From positions 7,254,001 through 7,318,000 of the forward strand of contig NC_079486.1 of assembly GCF_026230105.1 (NCBI RefSeq): DNA of 64,000 nt, read 5' to 3'. Positions 54,340 through 64,000 of this stretch are shown piece by piece. The position numbers and the translations under genes are program-made. The notes beneath the pieces were generated by a model. That model did not search any database. It saw only the letters and a program-made list of their open reading frames with translations, and was not told the origin of the DNA. Origin of the DNA: Diorhabda sublineata (taxonomy: Eukaryota; Arthropoda; Insecta; Coleoptera; Chrysomelidae). Numbering within the stretch: position 1 is the stretch's first letter; every line of letters starts with the position of its first letter.

Positions 54340-56520
54340 AAGTTGTTCTAATTCAATTTGAGTAATGATAGTCTTTCTTTCAAGAAATAGTCCAAATGGA
54401 TTAAATTACATATTTTGTTAAATGCCCTTAGTGAGTTTACTAATTCAATCAACTGACGATCTTAAATCAAATTTTTTTGTTTTGTACAAAACACATAGAG
54501 ACTAACGGAGAACATCGAAACAAGTATCAGACAGTGTAATAGTAAGTGTGGTAATAGTAGTAGTACATGTCTTGGATTTCTCAATGTGAATATTCTTCTT
54601 ATCTTCATAGTATCTTTTAAGGACTTTTACTTTTGTAATATGTTCATTCAACAAATTTTCGTCAGCTGTGTGTATGTACTCAGTGTCGATTCATTGTAAA
54701 ATCAACCAATCAACATGTATACCATAAGTTTTTACATATATTTATTGTATTTAAATATTTACCTCTATTATTCTATTCACTTTCCCCATTTTGTTTTGTA
54801 TTATCATCTTCATTAGCCATTCGAAGTATTATCTGATATGGAATTTTCAATATTGCCATTCTTTTCCTTAATGCTTCTTTGACACTTCTCAATTTGTCAC
54901 TGTGCAATCCAATCAAAGAAGACTACGAAGAAGAAGAAGAGGAGAAGCAAGAATTAGGGGAGGATAAAGAAGAGAAGGAGGACAAAGCATAAGGAGAATA
55001 CCAGAAAGATACTTTTGAGTGGCGGTGTCGTGATTTTTAAAAAAAATTTTCTGTGGGAATTCAAATTTCCGTTCTAATTTTTGATAAAGATTTGTTAATT
55101 TTCTCAATAAAGTTTGTTGAAAAATCCTATTTTTTTCATTAGTTTTATGCAAATCATTATTTATGCCAAATTTCATCATTTTCATGCCTTTACCTAAAAT
55201 TTCCAAAAAAAATTCAATTATATTGTCTTAAAGCGTCATAAATATGAGTAATTCCATGATTAACACGTTGACCGCAGAGCCAAACATTCCGTCAATTTGA
55301 TGCCCAATTCCATTTCATTATTCAACTGAAGCCGATAATTTTTCTTATGTCCAAGTCAATCAATTTTATTTATTTTTCAATAAATTCCAATAAAACAACT
55401 TGAAAATAGCAATTTTTTTCGCGTAATTTCGATGCACAAATCAAAGATTCTCAACATTTTTTGCCGCCACAATTAGGGTAGAATATTGTTGCGTATCGTA
55501 AAGAATAGATATAGACCCAATTTCAAGAAAAGTTGTAGATGTAACGGATAAAAGTATGGACAAATGTTGACTCGTTTTTCCTGAATTTTCTGTATCTGAG
55601 TTGAGTAGCTATGTGCACATCCATGTACTCTGCTTGGAGTTGAAGGTAAAGTTATTCCAAGTTTCTCAGACAGAACTAAGACACTGAATGAAAACTCTTA
55701 CGAGAGACTAGAGTGCAGGAAAGCACATTCATTACTTCCTCTACCTTCCGTTAAACTATCATGAGCTTCTAGAAGAGCGGGGAGTGCAGGAAGTTGTTTC
55801 ATTAAGGTCAACTCAGCTTCGAGCATTCCTATACACCTTGTTTTGCACAGTGACTTTGAACTATATTTACCTGGCTAAATTCAATCGGAGATATGGACAG
55901 TTGCTGTATACTACAAGAAGTTAAATCTTGGAAATTCTGGTTTGGACTTTCTTAATTATTCCACTCATTTTCATCTGCCATTATTGTGACAAACTCTTTT
56001 CGATTCGATTTACTTCGGCGCGAATTCTGAAGCTAGATATACTGTGAAATTCCCTTGGCCGAAACAACTCCCAGTTGCATCTATAATTTCATCTTCTATA
56101 TAATACGTTTTGGACACAACATGAAACCACCATTTAATAATTGGAATAAGCTTAATTGAGGTGCAATCTGCGAAACGGTTTTTGTTGGCAAAAATTTGGA
56201 GAAACCTATGGATATTTAGCGTCAGTGTGTGAAGTAACTTTTCTTAATTTCAAAACTTTCCCATTTTCTGAAAAATTATACTATTCAATGGCAAACAGAA
56301 ACATCATGTAAATAGTTTTAGTTTGAAAATAACAAGGTATAAGACATCAATCAATCCAAAATATAAGTCAAATATTCACTATCTATGGAAATTTAAATAC
56401 CCGGATCTGATCGACGGTTATTGAACGGCGAAGAATCAATTGAACTACTCATATTATTAGTTGTTATACTAATAGATGGAGGATTGTCAATATTGTCAGT
56501 AGTTCTAGAATCACTAATTT
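54340..56520 (-). mobile_element. composite repeat R1, copy C
   Basis: Inverted counterpart of 16140-18590. In minus-strand order it has a Ser/Thr-rich coding remnant (ISDSRTTDNIDNPPSISITT near 56515-56450), non-coding sequence, the ZCWPW 3'-end segment (54912-55210, sense on the plus strand) and S1. Confidence 0.75.
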
Positions 56521-56800
56521 CATTTATTATTTATTCTGCTATTTTTTTATTTTTTTCTGTATCCGTATATTCTGCTTAATCGCGATTGGTTTTTTCTCTC
56601 AGATCACCAGATGCAACATTTTCCTACAGACAAATTTAGAAATTATTATATTTAAAATTAGTATTTCATCTTAACTCTTCATTCACAAAGTTATCCTCAA
56701 ATCCACTTGATAAAGGACTGACTTTTCCACTACATTCACTTTGTGATTGCTCTTCTAATAGACTTTCCGTGGTTAAAATGATCTTTGGAGCTGTACGCAA
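56521..56800 (-). pseudogene. coding remnant upstream of R1 copy C
   Basis: The minus strand from about 56795 reads APKIILTTESLLEEQSQSEC and then GKVSPLSSGFEDNFVNEELR. It is followed by an intron-like stretch ending TTGTCTGTAG, and then ENVASGDLREKTNRD, a TAA, and on into the SDSRTTDNIDN phrase of R1. It looks like two exons of an acidic, Ser-rich protein carried by the element. The protein is not recognised. There are at least two in-frame stops. Confidence 0.4.
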
Positions 56801-57494
56801 TAGCAGAACATTGTAAAATAAAGTGTTACGAGAAATATGCTAATTTAAAGAAGACTACACTGTTCATATTCTGAGCTGATCTACTCGAGGTTACTGGAAC
56901 CGGAAATAAGTGAAATTGCCAGTTTAAACCTGGAGGAAGCCTGATGTGAGAAGTATTTTTCGAAGTCCATGAACTAGTGATCAGTGGCGGAAGGCGGCAA
57001 ATTTTTTTTTAGATACATTCTAACAATACTTGTTCAAAACAACAAGGGCACAATACATTTGTACTAACTATAATTATCGAAATTCAATTCGTTTATTTGA
57101 ATTACAAAATATTTTCTGTAACTAAGGTGAATAATAAGTTTATATTGTATTGATTGTAACTGACATTTTTGAGGATAATTTGGTTTTTCTTTTGCTGTAA
57201 AAACGGGATATTTTTTTATAAAGCATATTTGTTTTCTGAGTAGAAATGTAGAGGATTAAGTTTTAATAAACGAAAGACAAAGAGTTATTTTGTTCTATTT
57301 TTGTTTTAATTTTATATATTTTGCGTAGAATAAATCATGACAACGTTAAAATCTGTAGGTAGAATTGGTCACAATATTAAGTATGCAAAACTCAAAGTTA
57401 TTAAAGTTTTACATTTGTTTTTCTAATGACTGTGAACCGAGGAGAATTCGTTAGGCGCTACATGCTTTTCCGTGGTTCAATAGGGAGGAAGTGA
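56801..57494. other. no recognisable gene
   Basis: AT-rich, between R1 and the gypsy remnant. Confidence 0.5.
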
Positions 57495-58395
57495 AGAAAT
57501 TAATAGAAAACTACAAACCACTCAAAGCATAGACAACTAATATTGAGGTGAAAATTGTACTGAAAAGCGAAGAACCGATTACTATTGTACTAGTGAGAAA
57601 AAGGATGGCCGAACCGAGGTACACAGATGGCGATAAAAAGGATATTGACTACAGAAGAGTATGGAGATTTTTATTTAGAGCATGATATATTGTATAAATA
57701 CGATAATGGATTAAAATTACTTCTCATTCCAAAGAACATGAATAAAAAATAATAATAAAAGAGCACGAGATAGGAAATTATTGAAAGAGAAAAACAGAAG
57801 AAGTAGTGAACAAGGAATTTTACATACCAAGACTAAAAGACAAAATAGAAACGATTAAATATAACTATACCTTGTAAATTATACAATAAAAAAGAAGGAA
57901 AGAAAGAATGAGTGCTTCATCCTATACAAAAGCTAGAAGATCCGCTAGAGACGTATCACGTCGACCAATTAGGACCAATGAAGTCAACAAAAAAATTATC
58001 AGCACATTTTTATGGTAGTTGATGAATTCCATATTTGTGTGGCTTTACCCAACAAAATCAACCACGACGAAAGAAGTGACATGTTGTCTTGAAAAATAGC
58101 GTAAAATATATCACCTCGTCCTGTAGGAAAGAAAGAAGGAATGCTTCATCCTAAAATCAACAAAATCAACCACGACGAAAGAAGTGATATGTTGTCTTAG
58201 CGTAAAATATTTGGAAGCCCGTCAAGGATAATATCTGACAGAGGATCCGCGTTCCGTTCTGAAGAATTCGAATCATATTATCAAGAAGAAAATTTTAAAC
58301 ATGTGTTAACAACTTGTGAAATCCGACGAGGTAATGGAGAAGTGGAAAGGGTAAATAGGATCTTATACCAGTCTTAACAAAACTTAGCGGCCGCA
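57495..58395 (+). pseudogene. gypsy pol remnant: RT start joined to integrase
   Basis: LIENYKPLKA and KIVLKSEEPI (57510-57610) are the pre-RT block of gypsy pol. The reading then jumps to TTEEYGDFYLEHDILYKYDN and an integrase: HEIGNY/C-type zinc region, TYHVDQLGPMKSTKKNYQHI (first Asp), RIISDRGSAFRSEEFESYYQ (second Asp) and RGNGEVERVNR (Glu). The catalytic RT and RNase H are deleted, and about six frameshifts or stops follow. A duplication of ~50 bp (GAAAGAAAGAA...TGCTTCATCC, 57895-57925 and 58130-58155) lies inside. The last codons run into the ~50-bp monomer array. Confidence 0.82.
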
Positions 58396-60072
58396 AGTTG
58401 AACTAAATAAAAATTCTATTTGTGTTTAATTTCTATACACACTAGCGCTTCTTGCTGACCAGACAACAAACTAAACACGGTTCCATAGACACAAGTGCCT
58501 TCCGCTGGCCAGACGTCAAAATAAACACGTTTCCATAGACACAAGCGCCTCCCGCTGGCCAGACGCCATACTAAACAAGGTTCCACAGTCACAAGCGCCT
58601 CCCGCCGGCCAAATGCCAAATTGAACACGATTCCATAGACAGTAGCGCCTCCCGCTAGCCAAACGTCAAACTGAACACGATTCTATAGACACTACCGCCC
58701 TCTGCCAGCCAAACACCAAACTGAAACACGAAATAGCGCTATCTAGTGAGGAATAGTCGAACCAGAAGTATCTAGCGGCTGCAAGTTGAACTAAATAAAA
58801 ATTTTGTTTGTGTTCAATTTCTATAAACTAAACACGTTTCTATAGACACTGCCACTCACTAGCGCTTCCTGCTGGTCAGATGCCAACCTAGACACGATGC
58901 TATAGACACTATCGCCCTCTTCCGGCCAGACGTCAAACTAAACACCAAATAGCGCCATCTAGCGTGGAGTAGTCGAACTGAAAGTACTTAGCGGTCACAA
59001 GTTGAACTAAATAAAATATATTTGTGTTTAATTTCTATACACACTAGCGCCCCCGGCTGGCCGGACCCCAACCTAAACACGATTCCATAGACACTACCGC
59101 CCTCTGCCAGCCAAACACCAAACTGAAACACGAACTAGCGCCATCTTGCAAGTAATAGTCGAACTGAAAATACTTAGCGGCCGCAAGTTGAACTAAATAA
59201 AAATTCTATTTGTGTCCAATTTCTATACACACTAGCGCTTTCTGCTGGCCAGACAACAAACTAGACATGATTCTGTAGACACCAGCGCCCTCTGCCGGCA
59301 AGACTTAAAACTAAACATGAACTAGCGATATCTAGCTTGTAATAGTTGAACTGAAAGTACTTAGCAGCCGCAAGTTGAACTAAATGAAAATTCTATTTGT
59401 GTTTAATTTCTATACACTCTAGCGCTTCCTGCTGTCCAGACAACAAAATAGACACGATTCTGTAGACACTACCGATCTCTGCCGGCCAAACACCAAACTA
59501 AAACACGAACAAGCGTCATCTAGCGAGGAATAGTCGAACTGAAAGTACTTAACGGCCGCATGTTGAACTGAATAAAAATTTTATTTGTGATCAATTTCCA
59601 TACATACTTGCGCTTCCTACCGGTCAGACGCCAAAATAAACACGATTCTGTAGACACTGTCGCCCTCTGCCAGCCAGACGCCAAACAAAACACGATTCTG
59701 TAGACACTAGCGCCCTCTGTCGGCCAAACGCCAAACTAAACACGGTTCTATAGACACTAGCGCCTCCCGCTGGCCAAACGCCAAATTAAAAACGATTCTA
59801 TATAAACTAGCGCCCCCTGCCGGCCAGACACCAAACTAATCAAGATTCCATAGACACTAGCGCCTCCCGCTAGCCAACCGCCAAATTAAATACGATTCTA
59901 TAGACTCTATCACTCTCTGTCGACCAATCGCCAAACTAAAACACGATTCTTTAGACACTAGCACCCTCTGCCCGCTAAAGGCCAAACTAAGACACTGAAT
60001 AACCCCATTTAGCGAGGAATAGTGTCTAACTGGAAGTACTTAGCGGCTGCAAGTTGAGCTAAATAAAAATAC
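58396..60072 (-). repeat. satellite-like array with higher-order structure, inverted relative to 33-35 kb
   Basis: Same ~50-bp monomer as at 33176-35061, on the other strand. Monomers are grouped into blocks, each opened by TTAGCGGCCGCAAGTTGAAC, TAAATAAAAATTCTATTTGT and ATTTCTATACACACTAGCGC (about 58386, 58765, 58988, 59175, 59365, 59550, 60040) and closed by GCGCCATCTAGCGAGGAATA. The block opener is the sequence that follows the integrase end. Confidence 0.92.
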
Positions 60073-61060
60073 CATTTGTTTCAGTTTGTTTAAAAATTTT
60101 GCCCAATTATTGTTTTTGTATTCTTTAATTAAATTATTTATTGTATATTGATATTTTTTTAATATGATTTTATCGTTTTCTTGCTTTGATGATTTCCATC
60201 TTTTGCGTGCTTTATTTTTGTCGTGTATTATGTCAGTGATGTAGTCCGGGAGGGTATCGTTTATTGGGGGTTTACGCTTAAGGGTGGTGGGTAGGTTTCT
60301 AGCGGTTAGGATTATATCTTGTAAATTTTCAATGACTCTATTTAGATGTTCTGTATTTTCTATTTTGTCTATGATTTCAATGTTTTCGTTAATGATTCTT
60401 CTGAATTTGACCCACTTCGTGGTGCTGTAGTCATAGATATTTTTTATTATTGTGTTGCTTATATTATGTGAAAGTTTAAATTGAATTAGGAGGGGATCGT
60501 GATCGGAATTTAGGTCTGTCAATGTCTTCATTTTTGTTATGTTATTTTATGTTACGTCCTATTGCTATGTCTAACGTACTAGGGGTGTAGTTTGCGTAAG
60601 GAAAATGGGTAGGATCGTCAGTAAAAAATATGTTGCAGTCCGAATTATCGCAGAAAGAGTACTTCCATTTTTGTTAGGATAGTTTGCGTACCGATCTCAC
60701 TGTGGGTGTCGACAATTAAAATCACCCGTCAACAATACTTTGTTGTGGGTTTTCACAATATTGAAAAAATCTGATTGTTGTAAGAGTAAAACTCCGTTTA
60801 TATTGCAAAAAATTATTTCAAGATTAGATCGATTTTGAAATACTGCTTTTTGCCACCTTCCTGCCCAGATGTCATAGTTGTCTATACCAGCAACAAAGTT
60901 ATTGTAGATTGTGAATTTTTCTAGTTTGTTGGTCGCCTTCCTCATTTCTTGTAGCAGATTTGCGACGGCTCTGGTTAGTTCATCCAAGTTTACCAATGAG
61001 TGTAGCTCTTTGAACATACTGTTTAATTCATTAAATTTGTCCACGTCAGTATCTGCTGTT
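60073..61060 (-). pseudogene. LINE ORF2, endonuclease part only
   Basis: IWAGRWQKAVFQNRSNLEII is followed by FCNINGVLL, the usual jockey ORF2 start (NI.IIFWNANGL). The reading then goes directly to VLLTGDFNCRHPQ (60710), so about 100 residues in between are deleted. After a break, SDHDPLLIQF (60500) gives the last endonuclease motif, and a Lys-rich linker runs to 60073. The first part is in the same open frame as the coiled region preceding it (61044-60697). Confidence 0.75.
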
Positions 61061-61126
61061 TGACTTGTTATTTTGTTTTGGGAAGTGGGTTGAAGGGAAG
61101 TGATTTGCGGAATCGGTTGGGAGTTT

Positions 61127-63140
61127 TATTTTTTAGGTAAGCTGGGAAAATCTTGTTTATTTTGGGATACTCGTGTCCATGAATTGACAGTTGGAGTAGG
61201 GGCAGGAATGTATTTTTTTGGGTCCGGTTTATTGTATATATTTCTTTTTTCCTCAAGCCATTGCTTTCTTTTATTGAACTCCGGGCAAATTTCTGCGTTG
61301 GCAGAATGGTCACCCCTGCAGTTTGAGCACCTCGCAGGTTTACTTCTCTCCTTAGGACATTCCGGTGTGAGATATTGTCCAGCACATTTCAGGCATTTCG
61401 GTGTTCTACCACAATTTGAAGTCGCATGTCCCCATTGCTGGCAAATGTGGCATTGTATTATCGGTTTTGTCTGCCTACGATGTTCCCATTGAATTCTCGT
61501 GTGTTATATCACCTTTACGTTACTTTTGAATCGGTCACTACTAGGTAGAGAGGTCTACCTTTCGTGGTCATTCTGAAAATATCTTTGGTGTGAATTTTGT
61601 ATGTTTTCTTGAGTTCCTCTTTTATATCTATTATTTGTAGACCTTCGGCTAAGCCACGAAGAACGAATGTATGAGCTCTATCCTCCCTTCTTTAGTAAGT
61701 ATGGAATTGCCCTTTTTCCTCTCTTAAGGTCTTTTTCATGTTTTCGAAGTTTTCAACGTTTTTAGTGAAAATGATTGATGGATTGTTTGTGTATTTGATT
61801 TCAAACGGTTTGCAAATATTTTCCTTGAGCTTATTCACCATATCCCTATGTGCAGAAACGTTGCCATCAATGACGATTGGCGGGCAAGTTGTGTTATTCT
61901 TTTTGATTGTAGTGTTCGTTTGTTTAGCTTTTCGCCTCTTGCTGGTTTGTTTATTCTGATTGTATCATCCGAACTTGACTCTGTGGCATTGTATTACCTG
62001 AAGGTAGTTTTTTTCCTTTTCTTTTGGGTGTTTGATGTTTGTTGAGACTCTTCTTCGGACATTTCCGAAAGTGTTTCGTATGTGTTTTGCGTGATGGTCG
62101 GATTTATGTTCTGAGTTATAATTTTATTAAAGGGAGTGTATCTTCTGGGTTTGGTGAAACCTGGTGGAGTAATTTCCTTAACCTTCATGGGTTCATTTTG
62201 TGGAATTGTGATAATTTCGTTCATATTAACTTTTTGTTTTGGTTTGCTTGGGATGTGAAATTGTCCGAATTTTCCTTTGGTGTAGCCTTTTCTGCATCTT
62301 CTACTTCTTGTGCCCAAGAGTGATTCGCTGCTTTGTGGATTTCTGCTTTCACCACAGTTTCTTGGTGGTATTAATTGGAGTTTGAGGGTTTTTATATATT
62401 TCAACTAATATGTTTCCATTTGCACTTTGCCCAATTGTATTTTCTTCCATATTTATTGGTATGGTGATGGACTGATGGTCTGAGGTTAGTGTTGAATTTT
62501 TGCCACAAGCAGGAACAGAGAAATCCAGGCCTTTCGTTGTTATATCTAGACTATTTGGGCTTACAGGGCACTTATTTTCTTGTTCTGTACTATTTTTGGC
62601 ATAACAATTTATTTGTTATATCTAGACATTTATACAATGTCTCTATGTCGACAGATTTAAGTTGATTTTCCATTATATTCAGGTTGTTTATTCCAGTATT
62701 TTTTAATGAATCTAGATTTTCCTCGGAAGACGTGTTATCTTCGTTTATATATACTAGTTGGAGGTAGTTTTCGTTTTTTGTTTTCAATTTTTGAGTTTTT
62801 TCTCTAACTCTCCGTAGTTCTTTTGAATATATAGATGTGGGAGGTGAGTTGGGGCTATTAGAAGCGCATATGGATGCCCATTACTCATTTGGGCTGCTTT
62901 CCAAGTCACCTTTTTTGCAACTTTTTTGTGTGGAGTTGTTTTTTAGTGGGCGTTTCTTTCTGTTTCTTTTAATAATTTTATGTTTGTACGTACCCTTAGT
63001 AATTGATTTTTTAGATGTTTTGACTGTCACTATAGGCTTGCATGTTTTCCTCACACTAACATTTTTATCACTAATTAAGTTTTCGCTCTTAAATAATTCT
63101 GGTTTTATTTCGTTGAGTTTATTTATTTTTTTTTAAGTCG
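61127..63140 (-). pseudogene. LINE ORF1 (Gag-like) with three CCHC knuckles
   Basis: In minus order: a basic N-terminus (KHKIIKRNRKKRP near 62965), an acidic part (DNTSSEENLDSL, 62740), a Lys/Pro-rich part (62404-61994, NPTITQNTYETLSEMSEEES), then C-terminal knuckles CHICQQWGHATSNC, CLKCAGQYLTPEC and CSNCRGDHSANAEIC (61455-61290). It ends at TAA 61127. The frame is broken several times (for example near 62840, 62590 and 61700-61530). The middle probably carried an RNA-recognition fold, as in jockey ORF1, but it is too shifted to show. Confidence 0.75.
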
Positions 63141-63150
63141 TCGGGTGTAT

Positions 63151-63518
63151 TCCGTTGGATATGGAGTACCCGTGGTAGGTGGTGATACGGGTGTAGACGA
63201 TAGGTTAACCGGTAACTTGTTCCACATATTGATAGCCGATAGACAAGAACATTGAAATGTTTTTGTCGATTTTTTATGCCGTTTTCAGGGATCAATAAAA
63301 AATCGGTTATACGTGTAATCTAATAGAAAATATGTGAAATATTCAATAGTATATAGGTTGTTCAATTCTAAATTTAATAATTGTGAAGAAAATTAAAATT
63401 GCTGTATATTACGTAACCCTTTCGCTCCCAGTTGTTTTTTTGCGAGTAATTACGGTACTCAACAGCTTAATGGGCTATTCAACACTCAAATGACATGGAA
63501 AAATGGGTGATTAATTTT
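63151..63518. other. no recognisable gene
   Basis: AT-rich flank of the LINE 5' end. Confidence 0.5.
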
Positions 63519-64000
63519 TTATTTCAAAGGGATAGCGGGGGTATTGGGACACATAGATCCCAGTGGAAACTTTTTGCGGAACATATTTAAACCAATGGTA
63601 TTCATTATAATTTTCTTTACAACAAATTTATATGTATGAAAACTAGAAAAACAATTTTTACATAGAGGAACATTGCAAGCTGAGCAGAAGGTTATTGTGC
63701 GTTTTTCTCTCTCATTTTTTTCCACAACTGTGACATCTTCTACGAGTTGGTCTTTCATGATCCCCAACATTCATCACCCTTCGGGTGATTTTGTTGGTCT
63801 GCCTTACTGGCGTTTTCTAACAACCTTGGCAATTTTTTGAGCTTCAGAAATCATTGCCTCCGCAAGTGGAACCAAAAATCCAGGAATGAAATTTTCTTAT
63901 GATCTCTTTCTCTCCAAATAATCCATGCATTTACCGCACTGAGCATAAGCAAACGGTGAAAAATTTTTTTCTACCACTTCAAAGACTTACGATCCATGTT
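63519..64000 (-). pseudogene. piggyBac-type transposase C-terminus, running off the window
   Basis: Minus strand from the window edge: KSLKW*KKIFHRLLMLSAVN and WIIWRERDHKKISFLDF, then the Cys-rich end domain FCSACNVPLCKNCFSSFHTY (63690-63640). WW.K+FF.L+...+VNAYI+Y and a C..C...LC..C+..YH ending are standard for PGBD-type proteins. Two stops and one frameshift are visible. It could belong to the same family as the N-terminal relic at 42.1 kb, but the parts do not overlap, so this cannot be decided. Confidence 0.75.

Larger units (their letters stand above)
60073..63150 (-). mobile_element. jockey/I-type LINE, 3' part lost at the array
   Basis: ORF1 with three zinc knuckles and the endonuclease part of ORF2 on the minus strand. 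No RT: ORF2 breaks off at 60073, exactly where the satellite array begins, so the array replaced or cut the element's 3' half. The 5' end lies near 63150. Confidence 0.85.

Noticed and set aside
58416..58628. Minus-strand ORF in the array
   Set aside because: The repeating reading follows the ~50-bp monomer; there is no sign of a gene.
61100..63136. Plus-strand Phe/Leu/Cys-rich ORFs (for example 61100-61492, 62837-63136)
   Set aside because: They are antisense to the LINE ORF1 and its zinc knuckles.
1..64000. tRNA or rRNA genes
   Set aside because: No cloverleaf-like sequence with A and B boxes and no rRNA core was noticed by eye; a covariance-model scan was not possible.

Overview
This is a 64 kb piece of an AT-rich animal nuclear genome, almost certainly an insect and plausibly a beetle. 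The evidence is spliced genes with short introns, animal-type mariner, piggyBac, hAT and P-like DNA transposons, Ty3/gypsy, BEL/Pao and errantivirus-like LTR elements, and jockey/CR1-type LINEs. Nothing looks prokaryotic. Most of the window is nested, broken transposable elements. The only convincing host genes are a CW+PWWP domain (ZCWPW-like) chromatin reader at 25.4-26.9 kb and three possible relics: a proteasome beta-5 pseudogene (40.2-41.0 kb), a gene with a Cry-domain-I-like helical region next to a jacalin-like domain (45.5-46.4 kb), and an unidentified ORF at 15.1-15.6 kb.

Layout: 0-8 kb is a broken Ty3/gypsy element whose RNase H region is split by an antisense, nearly intact LINE. 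In that LINE, ORF1 and ORF2 share a frame and are separated by one UAG in a CARYYA context. 8-12.5 kb is mostly unassigned sequence with an exact 41-bp x 8 tandem array and a degenerate ~40-bp array. 12.6-15.1 kb is an errantivirus-like LTR element with two recognisable LTRs, gag and env remnants and no pol. 16-24 kb and 53.5-56.5 kb hold copies of a composite repeat (called R1/R2 here). It carries hAT and copia remnants, an ARL14EP-like Cys-rich ORF, and a segment shared with the 3' end of the ZCWPW-like gene. Fragments of it also lie at 27.8-30.1, 32.9-33.2 and 35.9-36.5 kb. 33.2-35.1 and 58.4-60.1 kb are two inverted arrays of a ~50-bp monomer, each joined to the same end of a gypsy integrase. 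36.8-37.7 kb has a P-element-like relic and a two-exon ORF. 41-48 kb has two mariners and a piggyBac relic. 49.2-53.1 kb holds a jockey-type RT remnant and an internally deleted BEL/Pao element. 60.1-63.2 kb is a second LINE with zinc-knuckle ORF1. The window ends inside another piggyBac relic.

The genes do not form a pathway. The interesting relationships are between host sequence and transposons: host-gene fragments shared with repeats, a host-type Cys-rich domain multiplied with a repeat, and LINE translation signals. All family assignments are by eye from motifs; no alignment or database search was run.
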